Shown here: in pieces, positions 32,354 through 41,055 of the stretch
Position numbering within the stretch: position 1 is the stretch's first letter
Layout of the letters: every line of letters begins with the position of its first letter
Assembly (NCBI GenBank): GCA_022226935.1
Contig: CP092081.1
Span: 1,868,316-1,932,315, forward strand
Length of the DNA stretch: 64,000 bases
Direction of reading: 5' to 3'
From: Nitrospira sp.
Lineage (GTDB): Bacteria; Nitrospirota; Nitrospiria; Nitrospirales; Nitrospiraceae
Notes under the pieces: generated by a model
The model's database searches: none
Told to the model about the DNA's origin: nothing
The model's input: the letters and a program-made list of their open reading frames with translations, nothing else
Program-made: the position numbers and the translations under genes

Positions 32354-32586
32354 GATGTCTCCTGTCGAGCATCGAGAGGCAGAACGACGCGTCAAGGTGT
32401 GCTCTTCTTGGCCATGGTTGGCGTATTGCGGCTCCAGTACGTTTGGAGAGCGGTCGAAACGGTCCCTTTGAGGTACTCCCTCAGTGGAATAGTTGAATGA
32501 CCTCTTTTGTCCTATGCTTCGTAGTGAAGCGTGATTCACAAGGCACCGCGCTTTCATCGAGGCGGTCGCTTTCGGGGGTGGTTACT

Positions 32587-33894
32587 ATGAATGGGTCCCC
32601 TTCGCCACAGACTCCGCCGCTCCAACTCATTACCATCGATCGTCGCAAAGAACATTCTTACGGTTCTTGTACGGTTCACGGTACGGCGAATGTCTCGCCT
32701 ACCAAGCGTCACACCTATCGCATGATCGCCTTGGCATCGGTGCATGCCTATATCGCGTTCCATCTCATCTCCTGGCACGTATTCGGGATCGAGATATGGG
32801 GCAAGACGGCGATGATGGGGGTCCCCTCTCTCGCCAAAGGAACCATCAACGCTGCCGCGATTATGGTCATCCTTATTTTAGGTTCAATCCTGATCTGGGG
32901 ACGCGGGTTCTGCGGCTGGGCCTGTCACATGCGAGGGGCGATCGAATTCGCCGACTGGATTCTACGCAAACTGAAGGTGCGCCACTATCTGAAGCTGCGC
33001 GAAAAAAATGTACTGATCAACACGCCGCATCGTTGGCTTTTGAGGATCGGCGCGCTTTTTGTCTTGCTGTTGCCGGTCATCATTCTTCTGCACAACGTGG
33101 GGTTCGCACCCAAGGTGAATGTGATGGCGCCGGCGCCGATGGCAGATTTGCCCGGGTATGAAGGGAAAGCCTTTGCCAAGACGGCCTTGTTCAATTTTGA
33201 CATCAACCCGACCTGGAATGATTACCTGTTGGCATTCGGATTGGCGGTGTTCATTCAATTCACGATGAGCATCGTGATGAATCTGCGCTACGGGCAAGGC
33301 GCCTTTTGTCGGATCTTGTGTCCCTACGCTCCGATGATGGTCCCACTCATGAATATTTCTCCAGTACAGGCCAAAATCACCCGCGTGGCGCAATGCACTG
33401 GCTGCCGCGATTGCAGTAACGCCTGCCCGCAAGGCATCGATGTCAGTCGGGAGATTTTTCATTTTAACGGCAAAGTGATTAACACCGAGTGCATCAAGTG
33501 TTACGCCTGCATCGATGCCTGTGACGACCATGTGCTGAAGGACACGGCGGCGCCAGCCGTTGCCCAAACCGATCGACTGAAACCGTACGAGAAACGGCCG
33601 TGGCAACAGGAGCTGGTCCGTAAAGATGGGCTGCTGACCAACGCCAGGCACATGCAGGTGTTCGAACCTCTCGGGCCGGTCACGGATTTCACCTCCATGA
33701 TCGTGGCCTTGATATGTGGCGGCATCACGTCACGATTCGGCGGATTCTGGTTCTATCCGGGCGCCATCATCTCATTCATCGTCTTTAGGGCGTGCTGTCG
33801 TTATGCGAGCAACTGGTCTTCCATACGGAATAACCCCATGCCCACTTCCATCGTGGAATCCCAGATCGTCACAAAGAGCACTCCAGCTTCATGA
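32587..33894 (+). CDS. Membrane-bound 4Fe-4S protein, NapH/CcoG-like
   Basis: 435 residues from the ATG at 32587; the frame extends upstream but without a good start. Several membrane helices are present. Two redox-linked cysteine pairs, GFCGWACHMRG and FCRILCPYAP, are typical of NapH/CcoG. Two ferredoxin-type clusters follow: CTGCRDCSNACPQG and CIKCYACIDACDD. Such proteins pass electrons from quinol or handle copper in the inner membrane. It is located in element cargo, 28 bp before a DUF5989 gene. The specific partner is unknown; it is not next to nap or cco genes here. Confidence 0.85.
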   Translation: MNGSPSPQTPPLQLITIDRRKEHSYGSCTVHGTANVSPTKRHTYRMIALASVHAYIAFHLISWHVFGIEIWGKTAMMGVPSLAKGTINAAAIMVILILGSILIWGRGFCGWACHMRGAIEFADWILRKLKVRHYLKLREKNVLINTPHRWLLRIGALFVLLLPVIILLHNVGFAPKVNVMAPAPMADLPGYEGKAFAKTALFNFDINPTWNDYLLAFGLAVFIQFTMSIVMNLRYGQGAFCRILCPYAPMMVPLMNISPVQAKITRVAQCTGCRDCSNACPQGIDVSREIFHFNGKVINTECIKCYACIDACDDHVLKDTAAPAVAQTDRLKPYEKRPWQQELVRKDGLLTNARHMQVFEPLGPVTDFTSMIVALICGGITSRFGGFWFYPGAIISFIVFRACCRYASNWSSIRNNPMPTSIVESQIVTKSTPAS

Positions 33895-33921
33895 TGAACC
33901 ATTACCAATAAGGAGGGCCGG

Positions 33922-34101
33922 ATGAATACCGCGACAAGAGTGCACGATTACTACAGTCTGATTACAGAATGTACGATGTATCTGAAAGAAAAACGGTCGT
34001 ATTGGCTGGCGCCTGTCATTTTTGTCCTCTTGGCCATGAGTGCCCTCGCGTTTTTTCTTGAAGGTAGTGTGCTCGCTCCCGCTATCTATTCGGTGTTCTA
34101 G
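33922..34101 (+). CDS. DUF5989-family small membrane protein
   Basis: 59 residues translated from the sequence: MNTATRVHDYYSLITECTMY, then LKEKRSYWLAPVIFVLLAMS and ALAFFLEGSVLAPAIYSVF. The pattern (LKEKR.YWL.PVI...., EGS.LAP.IY..F) is that of DUF5989. AAGGAGGG precedes the ATG. Members usually lie beside SxtJ-type and SGNH-hydrolase genes in clusters for modified polysaccharides or natural products. Here an SGNH hydrolase follows, but no SxtJ-like gene is visible in the 238 bp between. Confidence 0.85.
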   Translation: MNTATRVHDYYSLITECTMYLKEKRSYWLAPVIFVLLAMSALAFFLEGSVLAPAIYSVF

Positions 34102-34339
34102 GCCTTGGCGCCGCACGCGTCCGATCGCGAGCGGCTGGAGTATGCGGCCCTGTCTCAGGCGTTGCTTTCATGGCTCTAGTGAGACGAGAAATTCTCTCGT
34201 GTCGCCCCAGGTGCGTAAAAATGTGATCTTTGCTTGGCAAGCCACACATCGTACTCAATACTGCTCCAATGCCTAGGCCTCCTACAAAGCGACAGTCCGA
34301 GATCTGAACGTGCCTTCGCGCGACGATTGGAGTGAGAGC

Positions 34340-35599
34340 ATGGCCCATCAACGGAGCAGAGTCTCCACTGTCGTGATGACCGTGACGGTTACCGTTGCCA
34401 TCCTCCTTCTCCTCGAGGGGGTGTCGCGGGTCGTACTCACGGTGCGCGCAGACTTTTCGTCGCCAGAGCCGGACTGGTATCAATATGCGCCTGACGTTGG
34501 ATGGGAACGACGTCCCAACTTTAAAGGATTGGTAGGTGGGGAGCGGCATGGGCAGGATTCGGCACGATACCTGCGCGAGTTCGACGGGCAAGGGTTTTTT
34601 GTTGAAGATACACCGCAGCTCCACGATACGGCCCACAAACGCATCCTCGCGATCGGAGATTCGAATACCTTTGGCTGGGGCGTGCCGACACGCAGTGCAT
34701 TTCCGGAAGTCTTGGACGACCTGCGCGAGGACGCGGACGTGATCAACCTGGGAGTGAGTGGCTATACGTCCTTCCAAGGGTATGAACTCCTCACCAAACA
34801 TTTCGCCACGGTTCGGCCTGATCTGGTCATCGCGTCGTTCAGCTTCAATGATCGGCGTGTGGTGCCCTCAGAAGAGGCCATCGACAGCCGGGAAAAGTTC
34901 GAACGAGAAGCGCTGTCGCATCAGTTCGATCTACTTCGTGAAAAAGTTTATCTGTTTCGAATCATCCAGAGTGTCATATCCAAAGTAGGCCCAGGTATGC
35001 ACCGCGCTGAAACAGAGAAACGGGTCGATGCTAGAAGCGCGAGGACGCGTGTTTCGCCAGACCAGTACCGGCAGAATCTGGAACGCATCGCACGGTTGTG
35101 TCGGGAGCGGCAGGTGCCGCTGGTGTTTGTCTTGTTCCAGGATAATCCGGCCCATTCTGAACATTTGCGGGTGGGCATCACCCATATGAACAATGGGCAG
35201 TATGAACAGGCCGAGGCAGAACTGCGCGTGGCGGTTAATTTGGACAACTGGTTCTCAGAGTTGGCCAGGAAATATCTAGCCGTCGTCTTGGACCATCGGG
35301 GCGCTTCCGAAGAAGCGGTGTCAGTCGCGACCTTGACTCTGCCCGTCGGCAGGTTGATGCATGGCGGCAGACCGCTCCGTCTCGATACCGAGTACAACGA
35401 GATCGTGCGGGCCGTCGGTCGGGAGTATGGCGCGACCATCGTCGAAGCCGGGCAGGCGCTCGCGCAAGATGCCAGTCTCTATTTAGATCTAGCCCATCCG
35501 GATGAACGAGGTCATCGCCTCGTTGCCACGATTTTGAATCGTGCCCTCGACGGTCTCTTGCACGACCCGCGGATGGTGGCTGAGCAGGTATTGAATTGA
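34340..35599 (+). CDS. SGNH/GDSL-family hydrolase with TPR-like insert
   Basis: About 419 residues from the ATG at 34340 (an upstream GTG at 34310 is also in frame). An N-terminal membrane anchor (VVMTVTVTVAILLLLEGVSR) is followed by the SGNH blocks: LAIGDSNTFGWG (Ser), GVSGYTSFQGYELL (Gly), SFNDRR (Asn) and DLAHPDERGH (Asp, His). Between blocks lies a TPR-like helical pair (HMNNGQYEQAEAELRVAVNL). Such enzymes remove or transfer acyl groups in the periplasm. Together with DUF5989 this suggests surface-sugar modification. Confidence 0.88.
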   Translation: MAHQRSRVSTVVMTVTVTVAILLLLEGVSRVVLTVRADFSSPEPDWYQYAPDVGWERRPNFKGLVGGERHGQDSARYLREFDGQGFFVEDTPQLHDTAHKRILAIGDSNTFGWGVPTRSAFPEVLDDLREDADVINLGVSGYTSFQGYELLTKHFATVRPDLVIASFSFNDRRVVPSEEAIDSREKFEREALSHQFDLLREKVYLFRIIQSVISKVGPGMHRAETEKRVDARSARTRVSPDQYRQNLERIARLCRERQVPLVFVLFQDNPAHSEHLRVGITHMNNGQYEQAEAELRVAVNLDNWFSELARKYLAVVLDHRGASEEAVSVATLTLPVGRLMHGGRPLRLDTEYNEIVRAVGREYGATIVEAGQALAQDASLYLDLAHPDERGHRLVATILNRALDGLLHDPRMVAEQVLN

Positions 35600-35755
35600 A
35601 GGGAATCCCTCTGGACAAAGCTGAGGAGAGGCTCCACGTCCACAGCGTTGTTATGGCCTGGAGTCGCGGACAGGCGTTTGGGCGCCGTATCAATGAAATC
35701 GATAAACCGGAGGGTATCCGTCTGCAGCGGGACCTTCGACGCGCTCAATAGCACG

Positions 35756-36214
35756 ATGGATCGGATTAGCCGGATCGACGACAACCAGACTCGCACACAT
35801 GCCTGGATTGTGCGAGTTCAGCGCCGCAACCGGATCCACCACCGCTATTTCAGCGACAGCGTTTATAGCGGGAAACGCCTAGCCTTAGCCGCTGCAAAAG
35901 CTTATCGAGAAACCCTCCTTCGCACCCTGCCAGAGTTTACACGTCCAGAGGTCTGCAGAATCAGGAAGAAAAATAATCGATCGGGGGTGTCAGGAGTCAG
36001 TCGACATGAGACCGCTGGCCGTACCCCCACAAGCCCACGTCGCACTTTTTGGGTTGCTCAATGGCCGATCGGTGGAGGGAAAGCTAAGATGCGCAAATTC
36101 TCCATCAAGCGATACGGAGAACGCGGGGCCTATCTCCGTGCACTTCGTGCGCGAAGGACCGCACTCACAGCACTCAGCCAGGAGGCTTATCGCAGGTTTC
36201 CAACAGAGGGTTAA
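35756..36214 (+). CDS. AP2-domain protein, intact two-domain form
   Basis: About 152 residues from the ATG at 35756; an upstream ATG at 35693 is possible. Two AP2/ERF-like domains: residues about 1-60 (RISRIDDNQTRTHAWIVRVQ; YFSDSVYSGKRLALAAAKAY), and about 75-150 (SGVSGVSRHE, RRTFWVAQWP, KFSIKRYGERGAYLRALRAR). The KKNNRSGVSGV joint between them is the spot where the paralogue at 31123-31640 has a stop. AP2 domains bind DNA; in bacteria they occur in phage and homing-type genes. It stands alone. Confidence 0.8.
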   Translation: MDRISRIDDNQTRTHAWIVRVQRRNRIHHRYFSDSVYSGKRLALAAAKAYRETLLRTLPEFTRPEVCRIRKKNNRSGVSGVSRHETAGRTPTSPRRTFWVAQWPIGGGKAKMRKFSIKRYGERGAYLRALRARRTALTALSQEAYRRFPTEG

Positions 36215-36343
36215 CCCACAACCCTTTATCACTTCCCTCGTCGCCCGTAGGTTTCGCAGGTATGCCATCTGTAGATTTTTCTCGGTAGCCTGGTAGGCAA
36301 ATCCATCCGAGGCCGGTTGTTTTGGGATAGAATCGGCCCCGCG

Positions 36344-36820
36344 ATGCCCAATGTCTCCGCCCTTCTTGTCCTTGCTCTCGCTTTGCTGTGGTCGGCTCCT
36401 GGCCAAGCTCAGGTCTACTTCGATTTTGATCAAGCCGTGTGCCACACCTGCTACGACGGCGACACGTGCATGATGAGTCTGCCCGGAGTTCATCCACTCT
36501 TTGGGAACCATATTCCTGTCCGACTGGCCGGTATCGATACTCCGGAAATGAAGGGGCAGTGCGAACGTGAGAAGCAACTTGCTCGACAGGCGCGAGACCT
36601 TGTCCGCTCAGCCCTCAGCCAAGCCGGAACGATCCATCTGCGCAAGGCAAGCCGAGACAAGTATTTCAGAATTGACGCGCGCGTGATGGTAGATGGTCAG
36701 GACTTGAGCGAGATCCTGATGAGCCGGGGGCTAGCCGTACCCTATGATGGAGGAACAAAAACGACGGATTGGTGTGCGGAAAAACCGGGGCCAACTTCAG
36801 AAGAGCCACCGCGGCCGTGA
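36344..36820 (+). CDS. Secreted thermonuclease-like (SNase) protein
   Basis: 158 residues from the ATG at 36344. A signal peptide (MPNVSALLVLALALLWSAPG, cut near GQAQ) precedes a staphylococcal-nuclease fold: CYDGDTCMM, VRLAGIDTPEMKG (catalytic Arg and Glu positions), ARDLVRSAL, DKYFRIDARVMVDGQDLSEI and LMSRGLAVPYDGG. The second catalytic Arg region (DKYGR in most) is DKYFRIDAR here, so it may still work. It would cut nucleic acids outside the cytoplasm. A terminator hairpin follows. Confidence 0.88.
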   Translation: MPNVSALLVLALALLWSAPGQAQVYFDFDQAVCHTCYDGDTCMMSLPGVHPLFGNHIPVRLAGIDTPEMKGQCEREKQLARQARDLVRSALSQAGTIHLRKASRDKYFRIDARVMVDGQDLSEILMSRGLAVPYDGGTKTTDWCAEKPGPTSEEPPRP

Positions 36821-36828
36821 GGCAAACA

Positions 36829-36861
36829 GAAAGGGCCCGTCATTTGATGACGAGCCCTTTC
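36829..36861. terminator. Hairpin after nuclease gene
   Basis: GAAAGGGCCCGTCAT pairs with ATGACGAGCCCTTTC, nearly perfect with a tiny loop. It is probably a transcript end for the nuclease gene. The T-run is weak. Confidence 0.65.
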
Positions 36862-37050
36862 AAGATAAGGCCTGACGGGTGGCCGCTACAGATTACTTCT
36901 TGCTTTTGCCTTGCTCCATAAAAGTTGTACGAGTGTTGGCGACTCAAAGCTACGCGGGCACTCTTGGACTCATTCAAAGAAAAGAGGGGTGAGTCCCTAT
37001 GTCAGGGCCGTGAATACGGGAGTTCAGCTAGGGTGACAGGTGGCGCGATA

Positions 37051-37515
37051 TTAGACATCATCGGGAAGATGCGAGGCATTTTTGTTGATGAGAATAATTC
37101 GTGAACGATATGCTATTTTTTTTCCTTGTCGATCATAGGCAAGCGCACCCTTTGTACGCTCATGATCTCCAAAAACTAAGGCGTGTGCCGGGTTAGCGGG
37201 TCCGTCGAAAGGATTGGCGTCAAGAATCGGATCTCTGACCACCCTACACCCATACTCTCTTGCTGTTCCTGCAGTAAATCTCGCAATGTGGTAAGGGACA
37301 TTGGGAAATCGATCTCTTGTTTGTTCCGGTGTCGAAAGGGATCCAAGGTCAACAGAGAACGGACCTGGTTTTTTCATTTCACCAGATGGTGGCCGATACT
37401 CGCCAGTATCAGTTCTCTGCAAGCTGTCCCTGCCGGGATAAACCCTAAAATAAAGCCATTCATCGTCCGGAATACTGGGATCATTAATATCAGGCGGAGG
37501 GGGCTTCGGGGCCAT
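37051..37515 (-). CDS. Unknown protein, third gene of TIGR04255 operon
   Basis: 154 residues. It starts MAPKPPPPDINDPSIPDDEW then LYFRVYPGRDSLQRTDTGEY. Distinct regions are PFSVDLGSLSTPEQTRDRF and NPFDGPANPAHALVFGDH with a conserved-looking His-Ala and Asp-His. I do not recognise a named family. It begins directly after the previous stop, so it is translationally linked. AT-richer codon use than flanking genes suggests recent transfer. It could be the effector, but this is inferred. Confidence 0.7.
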   Translation of the reverse strand: MAPKPPPPDINDPSIPDDEWLYFRVYPGRDSLQRTDTGEYRPPSGEMKKPGPFSVDLGSLSTPEQTRDRFPNVPYHIARFTAGTAREYGCRVVRDPILDANPFDGPANPAHALVFGDHERTKGALAYDRQGKKIAYRSRIILINKNASHLPDDV

Positions 37516-38046
37516 CTATACAGATTGGAATGTGCCATCGGAGACTAACCAAGAAAGGAGGCCCTTAACCTCTGATAATGAAGTTAGTGGAAGCTCCTTT
37601 TCCGTATCATTAGCACTTGAGCTTGGATCGAACTTAAGAGAACGATATGATCCATCCTCAGCAACTTCGATATCGAGCTCCTTCTGATCTAGCCTCCATT
37701 CAAACTGAATCCCTCCCGTAGCGAGAGGAACGATCCTTGGTCGTGGAGGGTCGAACTGAGGAATAGAGTCGATTAACTCGATCGCAGCCCAAACGGTCTC
37801 AATCGATGGTGACAACCCTCCATAGCTGTCCCAATTAGGCTCCAGGGAATAGCAGGCGATTACCTGTAACACTAACTCTTTCTGCCAAGTCCACTGAGGG
37901 TCATCTTTGATGACGTCTATTCCTTGGGGGGTATTTCGGAGAAGGAAGGAACGACGACTTCCCCATCGTGCATTGCTTTCTTCTTCAAAAACAGGTTGAG
38001 ACTGTGAGCAAGCTGCATCACACGTAATCATTTTTTTCGCTCCCAA
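37516..38046 (-). CDS. Unknown protein, middle gene of TIGR04255 operon
   Basis: 176 residues. Its core LEPNWDSYGGLSPSIETVWA, PRIVPLATGGIQFEW and LDIEVAEDGSYRSLKF (strand-rich) looks like a conserved small-domain family usually annotated hypothetical. The start region overlaps the TIGR04255 gene by 19 bp, implying coupled translation. No catalytic motif is obvious. Confidence 0.7.
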   Translation of the reverse strand: MGAKKMITCDAACSQSQPVFEEESNARWGSRRSFLLRNTPQGIDVIKDDPQWTWQKELVLQVIACYSLEPNWDSYGGLSPSIETVWAAIELIDSIPQFDPPRPRIVPLATGGIQFEWRLDQKELDIEVAEDGSYRSLKFDPSSSANDTEKELPLTSLSEVKGLLSWLVSDGTFQSV

Positions 38047-38855
38047 AGGGCATGAAACTCAGCCGTGGTAAAATCAGTAAACCCTTCTACTACCCACTGT
38101 CTGCCCAAATCTATCCAACGCATAATATCTTTGGTATCAGATGAGGCAGGTGCACCTCGAGCCGTTAGGCTGAGCTGTAGAACTTCCCTTGCATCCCTAG
38201 TTCTGATAACGGGTTGCATGGATACATGTAGACGCCCTTGGTTATCAGGAAGGATATAGCTTGAACTTAGCCCGACCTTTTCGGGCGCAGGAAGGAAGTT
38301 TCCCGAGTATTTGCCTGACCAGGGAGAAATCACCTTGTCGAGTTCACCGAATGTTTTCCAGCCTTGATCGTATTCAATGTGGTTGACATAAGTAACTTCA
38401 CACTGGTTTACCACTGGCACGGAAAGCTTTTCCTCACCCAAGAACTCGATGAATCGTCCCCACTCCGCTAAAAATTTTTCCCTGATCGTCTCATACCGCG
38501 GATAAATTTCGTTTCCGGACACTTTTTGCCAGTTGTAAATAAAACGATCCCTCTGGACCTGTATAATCTGGTTCCGCCCGCTATCTAGAAACCAACAACG
38601 GAGGTCTGGCTCTTGAGTTACTTCAATCCCAAAATTGACAAGTCGACGGGAACGAGATCCGAATTCTTCCGTGACTTGCCCAAGAGGAGGACGGAGTTCC
38701 GAGTGGGGAAATTCAGATCTAATCTTTCTCCAATATAAGCCGAAGAGAAGATTTGAAAGTCCCTTTACCGGCAAAAATTGAACAGATATAACCGTCTCAA
38801 TGACAGGCGGTTTAGAGTAGTCTCTAATAGAGTGAGCTTGGGCACCCACCGTCAC
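38028..38855 (-). CDS. TIGR04255-family protein, first gene of a compact operon
   Basis: 275 residues. The N-terminus IRDYSKPPVIETVISVQFLP, then GLYWRKIRSEFPHSELRPPL, matches the TIGR04255 pattern (PP(V/I)xEVxxxxxF followed by a lxxxxP region). The C-terminus contains DIMRWIDLGRQWVVEGFTDF then TTAEFHALWERKK. TIGR04255 proteins are sporadically distributed, with no known biochemical function. It is followed immediately by two small genes on the same strand. The compact lower-GC set is a candidate defence or toxin-antitoxin-like system. Confidence 0.8.
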   Translation of the reverse strand: MTVGAQAHSIRDYSKPPVIETVISVQFLPVKGLSNLLFGLYWRKIRSEFPHSELRPPLGQVTEEFGSRSRRLVNFGIEVTQEPDLRCWFLDSGRNQIIQVQRDRFIYNWQKVSGNEIYPRYETIREKFLAEWGRFIEFLGEEKLSVPVVNQCEVTYVNHIEYDQGWKTFGELDKVISPWSGKYSGNFLPAPEKVGLSSSYILPDNQGRLHVSMQPVIRTRDAREVLQLSLTARGAPASSDTKDIMRWIDLGRQWVVEGFTDFTTAEFHALWERKK

Positions 38856-39129
38856 CCCAAAAAACGCATCAAATTAGCGAAGATTTTCACAGAGCAATAG
38901 GGAGTTAGCAGTGCATAACTCCGGCAAGGTAAACCATGTCATCAATATCGCTGATGCCATATGTTTTGTCAATCCTGCTGGGGAATCCATGCGGAGGGGA
39001 TGCAAAATCTACCCCCTATTCTGACATGACTGTACCCTCGGTTTCCTCTCGCAGATCGTAGCCTAGTTTGTTTGTGACAACTCTTCTGGTGATTTTGACT
39101 CCGTTCTGCGATCCGCGTACAGTTTGCTG

Positions 39130-39630
39130 ATGTCAGCCTCCACTACTCCAGTAACACCGCGACGTTACCGTGGAGCCCAATACTGGGAAATCGAACAGCC
39201 TCGCACCGCCAGTACGACCAGGGTATTGGTTTCTTATTACCCAAAGGCCGGCAAGGTCCAAGTTTCCGCTCTCTGGGTGGTGCTCTCCCTGTTGATCATC
39301 CCAACTACTCCTTTGGGTGCTTTGGCCCAGCATGTAGGCGATCTCAGTCCTCATCCCTACAGCAACAACGGTATTGGCAACCCATTTAATTCTGGTGGTC
39401 CCTACAGCCTCAGTCCCCTCACCGTACCAGGCCGAGGTCCTGTTGCTCCGACCAATCCCTATACCTGGTCGAATGTCTCCCCTAAGCCGCCTGGCCCTGC
39501 GGTCCTCAATCGTGCGGAGCTGTTTGGTTTCCCCGCTCCTCCACCAGTTCCCACGGTGACGACTCCCGGTAGGGGACCATACGGCATCACCCTCCCCGGA
39601 AATCATCCCTTAGCCATTGGAGGAAGATGA
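39130..39630 (+). CDS. Chimaeric protein: partial paralogue of next gene joined to a secreted Pro-rich body
   Basis: 166 residues from the ATG at 39130. Residues 8-46 (RRYRGAQYWEIEQP, TRVLVSYYPKAGKVQVSALW) copy the start of the next gene. Residue 47 on is a hydrophobic signal-like stretch (VVLSLLIIPTTPLGALAQ) followed by Pro/Gly/Ser-rich repeats with two GRGP motifs (VPGRGPVAP, TPGRGPYGI). The signal in the middle makes a fusion or an internal start likely. The stop overlaps the next start by 4 bp. Function unknown. Confidence 0.6.
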   Translation: MSASTTPVTPRRYRGAQYWEIEQPRTASTTRVLVSYYPKAGKVQVSALWVVLSLLIIPTTPLGALAQHVGDLSPHPYSNNGIGNPFNSGGPYSLSPLTVPGRGPVAPTNPYTWSNVSPKPPGPAVLNRAELFGFPAPPPVPTVTTPGRGPYGITLPGNHPLAIGGR

Positions 39631-39908
39631 AGCGGTTAACGCAAATCCGTAGCGAGACGAGACCTTCCCGCCGCTATCGCGGTGACACCTACTGGGAAAA
39701 AGAGTCCCCGCTCAAGGTGACGACCGACAAAGTTCGAGTCTGCTATTACCCGATCGCCGGAAAGCTCCAGATCTCTGCCGGATGGAAGAATCCACATTCT
39801 GAAAAGGTCCGGTATGGTCGAACCGTGGTCCTGGATGCCTCTGTCATTGGATCCAGCCCCGAAGCCATTAGCCTCCTTGAGACCTTCCTGAGGCACGCCC
39901 GCGCGTAG
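39627..39908 (+). CDS. Small unknown protein, paralogue of preceding N-terminus
   Basis: 93 residues. RRYRGDTYWEKESPLKVTTD then KVRVCYYPIAGKLQISAGW resembles the first 45 residues of the upstream gene (about 22 of 39 identical). The rest (SEKVRYGRTVVLDASVIG) has no match to me. It overlaps the upstream stop, so both are translated from one message. Function unknown. Confidence 0.6.
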   Translation: MKRLTQIRSETRPSRRYRGDTYWEKESPLKVTTDKVRVCYYPIAGKLQISAGWKNPHSEKVRYGRTVVLDASVIGSSPEAISLLETFLRHARA

Positions 39909-40578
39909 TCGCTCACGCTCTCCAGAAGTACCAGCCGGAACCACCCTTCCTCAGATACTAGAGGGCGTTGGTGCGATCGCTGAACAGCTGGGAATCCCCC
40001 TTCATTTTGGCTCATCCCAAGAACCACAACCCCCTGAACCACTTCCATATATGGGGCCGGACCAAGAAAACGGTGTAATCGGGGTTTTTCGGAGGTTAGG
40101 CGGAGGGAGAAGCGTATAACCTACACACCCCCCCATCCCCCCGTTTTTCCCTTACCCTTCTTCACTCCCAATGATCTCTCAGACTCCGAGTCCGGGAAAG
40201 GCCATCCCCTCCCCACCCATCCTCCGGCCGCTTCCCTGATCCGAGACCACCCCACACCATGACCTGGCTTCCAGGAACTCTCTTCCCTAGATCAGGACTG
40301 TCGACGTGATGAACCGTCTACTTACCACTTACCCAGGCACCTGAGGCCGAGGACCATCACGAGAATCCCCGGCGCCTTCAAACAGATTCAAGCCCCAGCA
40401 ATTGAACCGAGACGGATTCAGGGGCAAGCATTCTGAATCGTTCCTAGGGCAAATGTGTGCGTTTCTGAGGTACGAGGCTTTGTTCGGCAGGAATGGAGGA
40501 TAAATTGGGGGCTTCCCAATGGCTCCAGAACGAATCAATAACGCATGACCCCACCTCTGGCATGGGGCAATGACGAAT
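39909..40578. other. Gene-free stretch with C-rich tracts
   Basis: About 670 bp without a supportable gene. It contains C-rich runs (about 40125-40145, two runs of six or more C) and short repeated words such as CTGATCCGAG near 40240 and 40600. The minus-strand frame at 40329-40619 is low-quality and not called. It may hold control sites for the flanking clusters. Confidence 0.4.
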
Positions 40579-40612
40579 AAAAAAGGCCCCGGACCATTCC
40601 TGATCCGAGGCC
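40579..40612 (-). terminator. Rho-independent terminator of the HTH cluster
   Basis: On the minus strand GGCCTCGGA pairs with TCCGGGGCC (one wobble), followed by a T-run (A-run 40579-40584 on the plus strand). It lies just after the 40636-41782 cluster. Confidence 0.75.
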
Positions 40613-40635
40613 GTTTCACGGTGAATGGGGGAGGA

Positions 40636-41055
40636 CTATTCCGGAGTAATGTCGAGAATCTGCGAATCCTTCTTCAACTGCTCGTCCATCTGCTCTTGCC
40701 CCCGCTTGATGGATTCCTTCAAAAACTCTACGCCTTGCTCATGCTGCAGGTGGGAGAATTTCCCCAGGTCGGCGATGTCCTTGGGAGTGAATCGGACTTT
40801 GGACTTCGGGTTGGTGACCTCCTTCCAGAGTTTTTTAAGCATGGCTTCCGCGATGCGGTCCGAAAAGGCGCCGTTGCTGATCCGCTTCATCGCGGTCCGC
40901 TGCAACGACGTAGCCAAGGACTTCTGAAACGCTTTCCCCGAGCACAAGTTCAGCACCTGCCGCTCGGAGATACCCTCTTTGTCCGCAATGTCCTTCACCG
41001 GCACGCCCTTCTTTCGGGCTCGTTGCACGCGTCTGGTTCGTGGTGTCTGTGCCAT
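40636..41055 (-). CDS. HTH protein, paralogue of 41435-41782
   Basis: 139 residues. VKDIADKEGISERQVLNLCS then GKAFQKSLATSLQRTAMKRI forms an HTH with an extended helical region. PKDIADLGKFSHLQHEQGVE and a Glu/Lys-rich tail follow. The first part is similar to the gene at 41435-41782 (AKQEGLSVDTVRQ, FQKAL). Phage small-terminase and KorB-like proteins have this style, but no family is certain. It overlaps the preceding gene by one base. Confidence 0.65.
   Translation of the reverse strand: MAQTPRTRRVQRARKKGVPVKDIADKEGISERQVLNLCSGKAFQKSLATSLQRTAMKRISNGAFSDRIAEAMLKKLWKEVTNPKSKVRFTPKDIADLGKFSHLQHEQGVEFLKESIKRGQEQMDEQLKKDSQILDITPE

Noticed and set aside
40329..40619. A 96-codon minus-strand frame in the C-rich region
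   Set aside because: It contains the terminator hairpin and has an irregular composition; no start site.
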